The position numbers and the translations under genes were made by a program. A DNA stretch of 39,738 nucleotides from an uncultured Desulfobacterales bacterium (GTDB lineage Bacteria; Desulfobacterota; Desulfobacteria; Desulfobacterales; JAFDCJ01), in the NCBI GenBank assembly GCA_945787595.1, contig CALZJV010000026.1, positions 1-39,738 of the forward strand, written 5' to 3'. Each line of letters begins with the position of its first letter. Position 1 is the stretch's first letter. The notes beneath the pieces are model-generated. The model did not search any database and was not told the DNA's origin. It saw only the letters and a program-made list of their open reading frames with translations. Shown here piece by piece: positions 1 to 9,442 of this stretch.

Positions 1-245
1 GAAACCTGACACCTGAAACCTTGAACAGATTTGATCTATGGCAGAGCCGATCACCTCTGACCTGGCCCTGAGGACCAGGTTTTCGATTTTGAATAAAGAA
101 ACAGACAAATGACATAGAAGAAATGCTGCTTCAATATTCGATGAGAATCATCAGAATCTGCACAGAATCGCTGCCGATCCGAAATTCTCCGCTATTGGTG
201 AAAGTTTAAATGAAAAATATGGGAAAATGTAAAATTTTGCCCGAA

Positions 246-671
246 TCAATCACACAGCGGCACCAGCATCACCGGACAGGGTGCATTTTCAAGAATAGTC
301 ATGCCCACATAATCGATCCGGCCCATACACATTTTTTCCTTGTGCGAATGGCATCCTAAAACCAGGAGGTCCGCCTGCATATCACGAGCCAGCTTACATG
401 CTTCCAACGCGGGATCTGCAGGCCGGCACTTAAACGATATGTTTCTCAGGTTTCCCAATAACGGCTCAATTTCCGATTTGTAGCGACGATCTATTTCTTC
501 CCTAATTTCAACCAATCGCGGATCATTTTCATCGGTTTCCTGTAACAAATAATCCAGGGCATGGAAGATATGCAGCTCGGCGTCGTTTTGCCGCACCAAC
601 TCTAGACTTTTTTTAAGTGCAAACATGCTGGCGGGACCGAATTTCAATGCGACAAGTATTCGTTTGAACAT
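246..671 (-). CDS. Universal stress protein (UspA family)
   Basis: This 141-residue protein has the single-domain length of the UspA family, soluble cytoplasmic proteins induced under stress or growth arrest. The N-terminus (MFKRILVALKF) matches the usual first beta strand. The C-terminal part (ADLLVLGCHSH near residues 99-109, ending APCPVMLVPL) matches the family's last strands. In ATP-binding members the loop after this strand reads G-x2-G-x9-G-S/T. Here it reads GCHSHKEKMCMGRIDY, without the second and third conserved glycine pattern, so this is probably a non-ATP-binding member. A purine-rich ribosome site (GGGAGAG) precedes the ATG. The gene stands alone, divergent from the symporter remnant. 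The family call is firm; the physiological role is unknown. Confidence 0.9.
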   Translation of the reverse strand: MFKRILVALKFGPASMFALKKSLELVRQNDAELHIFHALDYLLQETDENDPRLVEIREEIDRRYKSEIEPLLGNLRNISFKCRPADPALEACKLARDMQADLLVLGCHSHKEKMCMGRIDYVGMTILENAPCPVMLVPLCD

Positions 672-936
672 TTCGCTTCTCTCCCTATTTGGCTGTTCGT
701 CAGCTTTTCCGACAGGAAGCTATTTTGGTACGGTAAGGTCTTGCTCAAAACTGGGCGCTGCTGTGAGGATTTCAACCGGAGCCAAAGGCATCTGATCTGA
801 ATTCAAAGTTGAGTTGTCTAATCACGCTATCTCATATATTGTACTGCCAGATTTATCGCAACTATACCTTCTGCGAGCAACCATAGTCAAATATTATTTC
901 ATTCTAGCGTTGGGGTTCTTTCTCCGGAGGACGATT

Positions 937-1278
937 ATGCAAAGCCCTTTTCCGTTTGAATCCATATTTCACCTTTTCAAGGCTCCATTATGGATGGCCC
1001 TGACCCAATCCGTTATTTTTCCGCTGCAGGCCATCTCAGGAGGTGTGTTGGTAACATTGTTCGGTATCTTTGGCATAAAGCTTTTTCCAACCTTTGGATT
1101 TCTTGCACCGCTTGGATTCGAAGAGGGACCGGGTCAGGCCCCCTCGATTGGGAAAGTATGGCAGGCATTTGGTTTTGAACATGCCACAACAATCGGTCTT
1201 ACCTTTGCGGCCATCGGTTTTTTCTTTTCTTTTTTTGTCGGTGTCCCGCTGGTAAATTGGGGAGACCCGAAGTTTTAA
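937..1278 (+). pseudogene. GltS-type sodium/glutamate symporter remnant
   Basis: This is a hydrophobic open frame of 113 codons. The start chosen is ATG 937 because GGAGG at 926-930 sits six bases before it; the frame is open back to 814 but without a ribosome site. The stretch GPGQAPSIGKVWQAFGFEHATTIG followed by the membrane segment LTFAAIGFFFSFFVGVPLVNWG resembles the middle of the sodium:glutamate symporter family, where a G-x-G-x-A loop precedes a glycine-rich helix. Intact members have about 400-450 residues and ten or more membrane segments. Here everything before and after is missing, and the frame ends abruptly in DPKF. It is most likely a decayed internal fragment. The family assignment rests on pattern recall and is moderate. 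Confidence 0.5.
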
Positions 1279-1403
1279 GGCCTCAATCCCCTCGGCGGAA
1301 GCAGCGCGGTCCGCTATGTAAACCCGGTGAAAATCATGGTGAAAAATTACTTGCATATCACCACATCCAATACTGAGATTTGCAGAACGTGACTGCCTAT
1401 TTC

Positions 1404-2792
1404 TTATATTTTGTTTAGTTTTGCTACCGACTCCACATGATATGTATGCGGAAACATATCCAACGGCTGCACCTCCTCGAGACGGAAGCTGTCCTCCATC
1501 ATCTGAAGATCCCTGGCCATGGTGGCCGGGTTGCACGAAACATAAACCATGCGGCCGGCGCCCAATTCAAGCACCTGCTTGACGACATCTTTGTGCATAC
1601 CGGCCCTGGGCGGATCGATAATCAACACATCAGGTCGTTGCTTTATTTGTGACAGGCATTTGCGAATGTCACCCTTGATGAATTTACAATTTGATATGCC
1701 GTTTTTGAGGCAATTTTTTTCGGCATCCGCCACTGCACTTTCGATAATTTCAATGCCGGTAACCGCTTTACTGCGTTCGGACAGCAGAATCGGAATGGTT
1801 CCCGTGCCGCTATAGAGATCCAATACAGTTTCGGTACCGGTAAGCCCCGCATATTTTTCAACGGTTCTGAAAAGTAGGGCAGCACCTCGGGAATTGGTCT
1901 GGAAAAAAGAATTTGCCGATATTTCAAACGCAAAACCGTTAATATTATCCGATATGAGATCAGAACCTGCCAGCGTATGCTCAAATTCACCAATCGCCAC
2001 CCCGGCCTTGCGGGATGTAATATTATTTATAACCGACGCTACCTCGGAGTACCTGTCCATTAAAAGGTCAGCAAGCGGTTGAACCGTCTTGCGGTCATCT
2101 TCGGCCGTCACAATGTTAACCATCCATTGATCATGGGCCACCGAATGTCTTAAAACCAAAAACCGCCAGAACCCGCTGTGACTGCGCAATCCGTAAACCG
2201 GCTTGTCGGATGATCGCATAAACATTCTGACCTCATCCATCAATTGATTTCCCAGATCCGGTTGCAGCAGACATTGCCGGGTGTCAATGACTTTGTGAAA
2301 CGTCCCGGGCACATGAAGCCCAAGTGCAAACCCCATATCGACATCGGTTCGTTCCAGTTCATGGGGCAAAAGCCAGCGTCTGTCTGCGCAGGAAAATTCC
2401 ATTTTGTTGCGATACCCAAAAATGAGCTTGGAAGGAATGGTATCACGAACCGTCACGTCTTTAATGCGCCCGATATGCTCAAGGGAATCTAGAACATGCT
2501 GCCTTTTGTAAATCAGTTGTTGCTCGTACTTTACAAATTGCCACTTGCAGCCGCCACAAAAACCACTGTATTCACATGGTGCGACAATTCTGAAGGGAGA
2601 TGATTGGATCAGATCAATCATCCTGGCTTCAGCGTAATTTTTTTTCTTTCTGAAAATGTGAATTATAACGCGGTCTCCGGGGACTGCCTGATCAACGAAA
2701 ACGGCCATACCATCCAAATGAACCAGTCCCCTGCCGCCGAAAGCGACATCCGTAATTTCAACCTCCATTTGAAGGCCCTTTTTAATTTTCAT
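1404..2792 (-). CDS. rlmD: 23S rRNA (uracil-C5)-methyltransferase, RlmD/RumA-like
   Basis: This 462-residue protein belongs to the SAM-dependent TrmA/RumA family, which makes 5-methyluridine in 23S rRNA. A TRAM RNA-binding domain occupies about residues 8-65. Cysteines 73, 79 and 82 form a C-x5-C-x2-C cluster and, with a later cysteine in RQCLLQ (about 173), would bind a [4Fe-4S] cluster. The SAM-binding motif DLYSGTGTIPILL is near residue 325. IIDPPRAGM and the catalytic-cysteine motif VSCNPATMARDL follow, and the C-terminal HTYHVESV supplies the base glutamate. The length is normal. Which uridine is modified (RlmC, RlmD or RlmCD type) cannot be told from sequence alone. The gene is convergent with the symporter remnant and divergent from the hydrolase at 2848. 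Confidence 0.9.
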   Translation of the reverse strand: MKIKKGLQMEVEITDVAFGGRGLVHLDGMAVFVDQAVPGDRVIIHIFRKKKNYAEARMIDLIQSSPFRIVAPCEYSGFCGGCKWQFVKYEQQLIYKRQHVLDSLEHIGRIKDVTVRDTIPSKLIFGYRNKMEFSCADRRWLLPHELERTDVDMGFALGLHVPGTFHKVIDTRQCLLQPDLGNQLMDEVRMFMRSSDKPVYGLRSHSGFWRFLVLRHSVAHDQWMVNIVTAEDDRKTVQPLADLLMDRYSEVASVINNITSRKAGVAIGEFEHTLAGSDLISDNINGFAFEISANSFFQTNSRGAALLFRTVEKYAGLTGTETVLDLYSGTGTIPILLSERSKAVTGIEIIESAVADAEKNCLKNGISNCKFIKGDIRKCLSQIKQRPDVLIIDPPRAGMHKDVVKQVLELGAGRMVYVSCNPATMARDLQMMEDSFRLEEVQPLDMFPHTYHVESVAKLNKI

Positions 2793-2847
2793 AACTCACC
2801 ATTTTTCCAAGTATTATCAGGAAAAAAATCAAGGAAGGATAGCGAGA

Positions 2848-3576
2848 ATGTCCACGCAAAAATCGATCATTGAAGATATCAGCTTCTTTTCTGACGGCTT
2901 AAATTTGAAAGGTTGTTTGCATCTGCCATCGGCCAATCGCCCGCCGGTCGTGATCGGCTCCCACGGATTATACAGTAGCAGCAATTCCCCAAAACAAATT
3001 GCACTGGCTGATCAATGTAGTCGGCTTGGTATCGCCTTTTTCCGCTTCGACCACCGCGGTTGCGGCAGCAGCGAGGGTAAATTTGAGGAGGTTACCTCAC
3101 TTGAGGCTCGCTGCAGAGACCTTATCGATGCGGTGGCCATCATCACCGGCACTACGGAAACCAGTGACCGCTTCGGACTGTTCGGCAGCAGCATGGGCGG
3201 TACGGTTTGTCTGAGCGTCGCTGACGAACTGGGTGCCCATACTGTGGTTACATTTGCCGCCCCCATTCGCAGTCGAACTCTGGAAAATGGATCCCCAATA
3301 TCCCAAAATTCTAATAGTCCAGGAATTTTTTTAGACGCCCGAAAACGGCGATTCGACGTCACCGGCAGGCTGCCGCAAATTAGTAATATCCTCATCTTTC
3401 ACGGTGAGGCGGATGATGTCGTTCCGGTTTCCCACGCTGAAGAAATTTATAACTTAGCCAAACAGCCAAAAAAACTGATTAAACAAAAACAGGGTGACCA
3501 CCCGATGAGCAATGAAGCCCACCAGAAGAACTTTATCAGAGACGCGTCGCTATGGTTCAAACGGCGGCTGGCATAG
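2848..3576 (+). CDS. Alpha/beta hydrolase, BAAT/dienelactone-hydrolase-like
   Basis: This 242-residue single-domain alpha/beta hydrolase is probably a cytoplasmic esterase or thioesterase-type enzyme. The nucleophile elbow is GSSMG with Ser115. The acid is probably Asp189 in HGEADDVVP, and the histidine is His218 in GDHPMS. The oxyanion region is GSHGLYSSSNSP near residue 35. An AAGGA ribosome site lies about ten bases before the ATG. The gene faces the cinA-like gene and its 3' end is only 37 bp from it. It resembles the small family often annotated as 'alpha/beta fold hydrolase' linked to redox or lipid metabolism. The substrate cannot be inferred from the sequence. Confidence 0.85.
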   Translation: MSTQKSIIEDISFFSDGLNLKGCLHLPSANRPPVVIGSHGLYSSSNSPKQIALADQCSRLGIAFFRFDHRGCGSSEGKFEEVTSLEARCRDLIDAVAIITGTTETSDRFGLFGSSMGGTVCLSVADELGAHTVVTFAAPIRSRTLENGSPISQNSNSPGIFLDARKRRFDVTGRLPQISNILIFHGEADDVVPVSHAEEIYNLAKQPKKLIKQKQGDHPMSNEAHQKNFIRDASLWFKRRLA

Positions 3577-3613
3577 CTCCTCTTTCATAAATATCGATCC
3601 AAAATCACCTGTA

Positions 3614-4867
3614 TCAGTGCCTAATTCCCAGAAGTTCCCGCCGCAACAAATCAAGTGCGGTTGTCGCAAATACGTGTTTGTTCATCCACCGGTCAGCAAA
3701 ACTAAAGTTGAATCGATACCCGTGGACGGCTTTATCATCGGCAAGACCGATGCAGACCGTCCCCACAGGTTTGTCAGCCGTGGCACCGCCCGGTCCGGCA
3801 ATTCCGCTGACAGAAAGCCCATAAGTTGCACCGCAGACCTGCTGCACTCCCCGGGCCATTTCTTTGGCAGTTTGCTCGGATACGGCGCCGTAAAGATTAA
3901 GGGTTCGGGCTTTCACATCGAGGATTTTCATCTTTAGCTCATTGGAATAGGTAACCGCAGAAAAAATAAAATAATCCGAGCTTCCCGGCACATTGGTCAA
4001 CAAATCGGCAATCAGCCCTCCCGTGCAGCTTTCGGCCAGCGCCAGATTTGCTTTTTTTTGCCTCATGAGATCGCCCACCACTCTTTCCGTGGACTCACCG
4101 GTATCTGAAATCACTTTATTCCCCAGTTTCCGGTACACCCAATGAGTCGCCGCTTCCATTTGAGCCCGCATCTCCCCTTCATCAGCCCCGTGAACATAAA
4201 GCTTTACTTGAATTTCGGGAAATTTTGTTCGAAAACCGAGTTTTATCCGCGGGAATAGCCGATTAAATTCGTCCAGATAATAGCGGGTGGCTGATTCTGC
4301 CAAACCAAAGGTACAAAAAGTTTTGACCAGACGAACGCCGACAGCCGGTCCAAGTAATTTCATGATCCGGGGAATGACCTGTTCTGTTAGCATTCGTCGC
4401 ATTTCAAAAGGAGCTCCGGGTAAAAAGAAAAAATTGCACTGTCCCAGTTTAAGGTGGAAGCCGGGGGTCGTGCCAATGGGATTGTTGAGACATTGCGAGC
4501 CGGTTGGCAGCATCGCCTGTTTCTTGTTGGAATCCGTCAGCGGCCGGTTACGGATTTTAACAAAATTTTCAGCCGATTCCAATGCCTGTGGATCCAAAAC
4601 CAAATTCACATTTGCTGCCCTGGCAGCTGCAACGGCGTTAAGATCATTATCGGTAGGACCGAGTCCACCGGTAACCACGGCAATATCAGATCGTTGACCG
4701 ATTTCTGTTAGAATGTTGACCGCCGCTGCCGGATCATCCCCGACACAACTGTGCCGGGCAATCTCGATGCCCATCTCTTGCAGTTTTTGGGCGATGTAAG
4801 CGGAATTGCTGTCCACCAATGCTCCCGACCGGATTTCATCGCCAGTTGTTAAAATATCTGCAATCAT
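3614..4867 (-). CDS. cinA: CinA-like protein (competence/damage-inducible; NMN amidase domain)
   Basis: This protein has two domains. The N-terminal molybdopterin-binding-like domain is COG1058, an ADP-ribose pyrophosphatase in characterised CinA proteins. It contains TTGDEIRSGALVDSNS and VVTGGLGPTDNDLN. The C-terminal PncC domain is a nicotinamide-mononucleotide amidase, with LALAESCTGG, the GSSDYF loop and SVSGIAGPGG. Together they point to pyridine-nucleotide recycling. The longest frame begins at 4891, but homology supports starting at the methionine before IADILTTGDE (4867); neither site has a strong Shine-Dalgarno sequence. The usual GPTxDD motif reads GPTDND here. The start lies 97 bp after the stop of the lipoprotein gene (73 bp from the longer start), so the two probably share a transcript. 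Confidence 0.88.
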   Translation of the reverse strand: MIADILTTGDEIRSGALVDSNSAYIAQKLQEMGIEIARHSCVGDDPAAAVNILTEIGQRSDIAVVTGGLGPTDNDLNAVAAARAANVNLVLDPQALESAENFVKIRNRPLTDSNKKQAMLPTGSQCLNNPIGTTPGFHLKLGQCNFFFLPGAPFEMRRMLTEQVIPRIMKLLGPAVGVRLVKTFCTFGLAESATRYYLDEFNRLFPRIKLGFRTKFPEIQVKLYVHGADEGEMRAQMEAATHWVYRKLGNKVISDTGESTERVVGDLMRQKKANLALAESCTGGLIADLLTNVPGSSDYFIFSAVTYSNELKMKILDVKARTLNLYGAVSEQTAKEMARGVQQVCGATYGLSVSGIAGPGGATADKPVGTVCIGLADDKAVHGYRFNFSFADRWMNKHVFATTALDLLRRELLGIRH

Positions 4868-4964
4868 ACTTGAAGAATTACCATATAACAATTTGGATTA
4901 ATTTAAATTAAAGTCCGAAAAAATTCAATATTTATTTCACGTGGCGGGATATGCTTTTTCAACT

Positions 4965-5759
4965 TTAATCGGGCGGTTTCAACATAAACATCGAAGGAGA
5001 TACGGGCACATCTGCCAGGTATTGTTGGATCTCGAGCTGCAAATCTATCCCCTCTCCGTTTGATATGCTTAACCTGGAGGGAACCTGATACCCGCTAATA
5101 ATCTGCATTTCATCAAAGCGGGCCCGATAAATCAGGTCCCCGGAACGATTATAAAACTCGATTTGATGGACCTGTGCTTTATCTTCAGCCAGAAATACTT
5201 TTTCAACGATGCCCCACCACCGTTTTTTCAGTATTAGAACATAGCCGGTACCGGAACTTTGCCGGTACAATGATGCGGAGTGATGTTCACGAACTGGTGC
5301 ACGGCCTGCCAATAACTGAATAATATCGCTGGTTTTAATCGGTATCGAAACGATACGCTGTAAGGTGGCATCCGTAGCCGGAATTTTTTTATATATCGGT
5401 TCATTTTGCCGGGCTTCATAATAATAGAACCATTTCCCGTCATTTGCTATTTTCACTGCCGGAAGCCCGGAAATCAACACCACGATGCTTAACTTAACCG
5501 TTTCCGATCCGATCCATGCGATTCTTTCATCGATTCTTTTTTTTCCATTTTGCCTGACCTTGATATTCCCGATACCTTTAAAATTCGTCAATTTATCATT
5601 TTTGCTGCCCAAGGCAAGGAGTACCATCCGGGCTTGCGCCCTAGCTGCTAAATCGTCAGGTTCAGAAGTCTTGCGGGAAAGACTGCTGCACCCAGCCAAC
5701 AAAACGGCAACCACAACTATGATTGTTACAGATCGCAGAACATATCGTGCGATTCTCAT
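4965..5759 (-). CDS. Outer-membrane lipoprotein, LolB/DUF4292-like
   Basis: This 264-residue protein has a type II signal peptide: a basic start, a hydrophobic core, and the lipobox LLAGC with the lipidated cysteine at about residue 24. The rest is predicted beta-rich, with alternating hydrophobic strands (for example KGIGNIKVRQNG, EKVFLAEDKAQVHQIEFY, DLIYRARFDEM). This fits the LolB/LolA-like half-barrel fold used in lipoprotein insertion into the outer membrane. Assignment to LolB itself is weak. The DUF4292-type 'outer membrane lipoprotein biogenesis' group is a better fit by length. It is the first gene of a unit with cinA, after a terminator that isolates it from the TPR gene. Confidence 0.72.
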   Translation of the reverse strand: MRIARYVLRSVTIIVVVAVLLAGCSSLSRKTSEPDDLAARAQARMVLLALGSKNDKLTNFKGIGNIKVRQNGKKRIDERIAWIGSETVKLSIVVLISGLPAVKIANDGKWFYYYEARQNEPIYKKIPATDATLQRIVSIPIKTSDIIQLLAGRAPVREHHSASLYRQSSGTGYVLILKKRWWGIVEKVFLAEDKAQVHQIEFYNRSGDLIYRARFDEMQIISGYQVPSRLSISNGEGIDLQLEIQQYLADVPVSPSMFMLKPPD

Positions 5760-5818
5760 CAGCTCTTCGTCTCCGGGAAATGGTAGACCTTTTATCTACA
5801 AATCATGTTTGGATTGTC

Positions 5819-5852
5819 AAATAAATAAAAACCACAGGTTTTCAGCCTGTGG
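5819..5852 (-). terminator. Rho-independent terminator after the rpoH-TPR unit
   Basis: Read on the minus strand, a perfect 7-bp stem (CCACAGG / CCTGTGG, positions 5852-5846 and 5838-5832) with a 7-base loop is followed directly by TTTTTATTTATTT. This is a textbook intrinsic terminator, 71 bp after the TPR stop codon. It separates the rpoH-TPR unit from lolB-cinA. Confidence 0.85.
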
Positions 5853-5922
5853 CATCCTTGAAAGGGGTTGGGTTTGCTGGATTCGCAACCTATCTGATAT
5901 GTAACACCGCGGCCCGTCATCA

Positions 5923-7635
5923 TCAGGATCCGGTTGGCTTAAGTTGCCGGATTTTTTCTTCCAGCGCGTCTTTATCCTTTTCTTTAATACTTAATGATTT
6001 TTGGTAAAATTTCAAAGCGTTCGTTTTATCGTTCAGTTTCTGATAGACATCGCCCATATGTTCCAGCATTATGGGGTCATCAGGCACTAATTCAACAGCT
6101 TTCTTTATATATTTCAAAGCCTTGTCAAATTGTCCCTTTTTATAATAAACCCACCCCAAACTATCTGTAATGTAACCGTCGTTGGGTTTGTATTTTAAAG
6201 CTTTTTTGATCAGGCGCTCGGCTTCATCGAGATTCCGCCCTAGATCGGCATAGGTATATCCGAGGTAATTCAATGCATTGGCATGTTTAGGATCGAGAGC
6301 GATGACCTTTTGCATGGTTTCAATGGATGCATCTTTTTTATTCCATTTGTCATATACGACGCCCAAGCGAAAGTAGTAGCGAGGATTATCAGGCTCTATT
6401 TCAATGGCCTGTTGGATGTGTTCCACGGCTTTTTCGTAATCTTCGGTTTCCTCATAAAAGGTCCCCAGATAGTATCTAAAATCAGGGTTGTCCGGGTCTT
6501 TCGCCATGGCTGAACCTAAGAATTTGATCGCTTTTTCATTTTTTTTCTGATCCTGATATATGAAGGCGACATGCACCACGGCATCCTGAAAAAATCTGGA
6601 CTTCTGTGTAACTTTTTTAAAATGAAATAGTGCCAGATCATTGTTTTTGGTTTCATAATGGGAGATTCCCGCCAGGTGGTGAATATCAGGATTATCCGGC
6701 GTGCCTTTCAGCATTCCGTTTATGACAACCAAGGCTTCGTCAAATTTTTTAGAGTCGATGTACAGTTGAATGACGTTGATGATAACTTCAAATTCATTAC
6801 GACTTCTTAACCCCAGCTTGATCAGGTGTTTTTCGGCCTCCTTTTTCATTCCTTGCTGATGATAATAATATCCGAGTTCCATGGCTGCCCGCACATTGCC
6901 GGGATTGCTCCGCAGAATTTCTTCGTAGAGTCCAATAGCTTTCTTGGTTTTTTTCCGGGTTTTGTAAATATCTATAAGTTCAAATCTTGGTTCGGGGCGA
7001 TCAGGTTTTAATTCAAGTGCTTTACGAAATTCCTTCTCTGCTTCTTTAACTTTGCCCTGTTTGGCGTAAACTCTGCCAAGATAAAAATGTCCGGTATACG
7101 ATCCGGGAAAATTGACAAGCTCCCGATTGAAGACCTCTGCGGCACGCTCAAGGTCACCGGTTTCCATGTACAGACCGCCCAATAATGAATAAATTCTGGG
7201 TTGTTTGGGATCTATGGCAAGTATTTTTTCATATATGGCAATAGCGTCATCGGTTTCTTTGCGAACCTGTTTGATGCCACCGTAGATTATTAGCGATTTT
7301 AAATCATTGGGATTTTTTTGCAGCATCCCCTCCAAAACCTCAATGGCTTTTTCATTTTCCCTATTCTGCAAATAAACCGTAGCCAGCTCTCGCTGTAAAT
7401 AGGAGGAGCCCTCATCAAGTTCAATCGCTTTTTGGAGCAGAACGATGGCCCTGTCCAGATTGCCTTTTTTACGTTGAACCTGAGCCGCGGTGAAGTAGTA
7501 ATAATGGTTTTCCGGGCCATAAAAGTCATGGGGTTTTGTCTTTGCCGGTGTTGGTTTGGTTGGGTTCATCATGCAACCGACGGCAAAAAAAATAACTAAT
7601 ATTGATATAAATCGTATTATACGAAAGATCTTCAT
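5923..7635 (-). CDS. TPR-repeat lipoprotein
   Basis: This 570-residue protein has a lipoprotein signal peptide (lipobox FAVGC, cysteine at about residue 21), a short linker rich in Pro, Lys and Thr, and then about fifteen tetratricopeptide repeats filling residues 40-560. Repeat signatures such as YLGRVYAKQGKVKEAEKEF and DSLGWVYYKKGQFDKALKY are regular and well preserved. TPR lipoproteins of this kind act as scaffolds in the periplasm, often for outer-membrane assembly or exopolysaccharide export, but nothing here names a partner. It starts 24 bp after the rpoH stop, with AGGA as ribosome site, so it is probably co-transcribed with rpoH and may be part of the envelope or heat stress response. 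Confidence 0.88.
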   Translation of the reverse strand: MKIFRIIRFISILVIFFAVGCMMNPTKPTPAKTKPHDFYGPENHYYYFTAAQVQRKKGNLDRAIVLLQKAIELDEGSSYLQRELATVYLQNRENEKAIEVLEGMLQKNPNDLKSLIIYGGIKQVRKETDDAIAIYEKILAIDPKQPRIYSLLGGLYMETGDLERAAEVFNRELVNFPGSYTGHFYLGRVYAKQGKVKEAEKEFRKALELKPDRPEPRFELIDIYKTRKKTKKAIGLYEEILRSNPGNVRAAMELGYYYHQQGMKKEAEKHLIKLGLRSRNEFEVIINVIQLYIDSKKFDEALVVINGMLKGTPDNPDIHHLAGISHYETKNNDLALFHFKKVTQKSRFFQDAVVHVAFIYQDQKKNEKAIKFLGSAMAKDPDNPDFRYYLGTFYEETEDYEKAVEHIQQAIEIEPDNPRYYFRLGVVYDKWNKKDASIETMQKVIALDPKHANALNYLGYTYADLGRNLDEAERLIKKALKYKPNDGYITDSLGWVYYKKGQFDKALKYIKKAVELVPDDPIMLEHMGDVYQKLNDKTNALKFYQKSLSIKEKDKDALEEKIRQLKPTGS

Positions 7636-7659
7636 AAGTTAAATAATCCTGCTATACTT

Positions 7660-8625
7660 TCATTCAGTATAAGAAGCAAAATCGGGGATTTCTTTTTTAA
7701 AAAATTCCCGCATCTTTTTAATGATATTTTTCTCCACTTGGCGAACCCGCTCCCTTGAAATCCCGTATCGATCTCCAATTTCCTGCAAGGTAACGGGATT
7801 ATCAGAAAAAATTCGCAAATCAAATATCTCAATTTCGCGAGGTGTCATTTTTTTTCTGAATTCAGCGATTTTATTATGCAGCAGGGCTTCAATCTCTTTT
7901 TTGGAGACTTGGTCTTCGATGGATTCAGCATCGGTGCTTAAAAATTCGATTCGTTCCGTATCTGAATCTTCCTTTAGCGGAGCATCCAGGGAAACATCCC
8001 AGCCATCAAGGCGCTGATCCATATCAACAATTTCTCTTTCGGAAACACCCAGTCTTTCCGAAAGGAGTTTGGGCTTCGGTTCAAAACCCAAATCAATTAA
8101 TTTTTGTTTTTCCTTTTTCAGTTTGAAAAATAATTTACGCTGCCCCTGGGTCGTTCCGATTTTAACCAGGCGCCAGTTGTCCATGATAAACTTTAATATG
8201 TATGCTTTTATCCAAAAGGAAGCATAGTAGGAGAATTTGACATTTTTGTAAGGATCAAATTTTTTGACGGCCTGCATCAGCCCGATATTGCCCTCCTGAA
8301 TAAGATCCAGAAGGTTTTGCATCCAAACTCGCTGAAACTCCAAGGCAATTTTTACTACTAGCCTCAGATTGGAGGTGACCAGCCGATAAGCAGCTTCCTT
8401 GTCACCATGTTCTCTAACTTGAATGCCCAGCTCTTTTTCCTGCTCTCTGGTCAGTAACTTGTAATTGCTGATTTCCGCTAAGTAACGTTGAAGTGGATCA
8501 AACTTTACCAGGGCTTTATCGGCAGAACTCTCCGTCGACGAGCGCCGGCTTTTCGTTGAAGCCGCCGTATTTTTTACAGCCGGCTTTTTAATTGCTTTCT
8601 TTTTTATGGCGGCTTTTTTCTTCAT
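7660..8625 (-). CDS. rpoH: RNA polymerase sigma-32 (heat-shock sigma factor) with basic N-terminal tail
   Basis: This 321-residue sigma-70-family protein has region 1.2 (FDPLQRYLAEISNYKLLTREQE, about residues 42-63), region 2 (NLRLVVKIALEF, DLIQEGNIGLMQAVKKFDP, FSYYASFWIKAYILKFIMDNW), region 3 and region 4 (VTLQEIGDRYGISRERVRQVE helix-turn-helix). The segment QRKLFFKLK directly after region 2.4 is the RpoH box, which separates sigma-32 from other group members. It would direct transcription of chaperone and protease genes. The first 35 residues are an unusual Lys/Ala-rich extension (MKKKAAIKKKAIKKPAVKN...) resembling a histone H1 tail. No strong Shine-Dalgarno sequence precedes the ATG. A TATAAT hexamer lies upstream on the minus strand (8671-8666) without a good -35 box. 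Confidence 0.9.
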   Translation of the reverse strand: MKKKAAIKKKAIKKPAVKNTAASTKSRRSSTESSADKALVKFDPLQRYLAEISNYKLLTREQEKELGIQVREHGDKEAAYRLVTSNLRLVVKIALEFQRVWMQNLLDLIQEGNIGLMQAVKKFDPYKNVKFSYYASFWIKAYILKFIMDNWRLVKIGTTQGQRKLFFKLKKEKQKLIDLGFEPKPKLLSERLGVSEREIVDMDQRLDGWDVSLDAPLKEDSDTERIEFLSTDAESIEDQVSKKEIEALLHNKIAEFRKKMTPREIEIFDLRIFSDNPVTLQEIGDRYGISRERVRQVEKNIIKKMREFFKKEIPDFASYTE

Positions 8626-8771
8626 GAATACTGTCCGATTGAGTTGAAAACTTTCACTTTCAAAAATTATACTATCAAACCAGGGTTGGTAAAATCAAAA
8701 CAAAAGCCGGATACGGCGACAATTTACATATGGACAGAATAAGAGACATATGATATTCAATCAGGTTATGT

Positions 8772-8848
<77 letters not shown>

Positions 8849-9097
8849 GGCTTAACCTGACGAGCTGACTCCGAGCCAAAGTGAAATCAAAGATTTTGCG
8901 GTCTTTAATCTGGATCAGATTGCGACAACTGACTGCTTTAATGTATCTTAGCTTTAATATCCTCCTTACCAACGAATCCACTATACAATAAAATGGAAAA
9001 ATTTCAATGTATATTTCCGGTAAGAGATAACTTATCCCCTTGGATCGGCTGCGGCGGATTGCAGAGAGATCAATTAAGCTTTTAAGGAATTGCGCCC

Positions 9098-9301
9098 ATG
9101 GATGGAATAAATTTGTTCAACCTTATCAAATACGCCGCTGTACTCGTTGCCGCAATGATCATTGGTAATTGGTTTTTGACCGAAGCCAGAAAGGCAAAAA
9201 CAAATAAAGAACCCTGGCACAAACCCTATGTATCTGTGCCGGGTTTAATCATCCTTGCGGCCCTGAGTCTGCCGCTTATTCTCTTGCTGATCGATGATTA
9301 A
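9098..9301 (+). CDS. Small two-helix membrane protein, hypothetical
   Basis: This 67-residue protein begins with a hydrophobic segment (LIKYAAVLVAAMIIGNWFL, about residues 9-27). A hydrophilic loop rich in Lys and Ala follows, then a second hydrophobic segment (LIILAALSLPLILLLI, about 49-64) ending in Asp-Asp. This predicts two transmembrane helices with a short basic cytoplasmic or periplasmic loop. AAGGA lies about eleven bases before the ATG. No family is recognised. The start, ribosome site and residue composition look like a real gene. It stands alone between the tRNA and the PilZ gene. Confidence 0.7.
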   Translation: MDGINLFNLIKYAAVLVAAMIIGNWFLTEARKAKTNKEPWHKPYVSVPGLIILAALSLPLILLLIDD

Positions 9302-9442
9302 ACGATAAGCGTTAACCACCTCTAACATTTTATAATGTATTTAAAAATCCATTGCCCATAACCCCTTGGGATTCGGCCGTTAATCGGAGGCTTTTAAGCT
9401 GTCCTATTAAGCAGGGATGTCAAGGCGAGCACAAATCCGAAA

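Noticed and set aside
1036..1536. Minus-strand 166-codon frame overlapping the rRNA methyltransferase end
   Set aside because: It overlaps two better-supported genes on both sides and has no recognisable domain.
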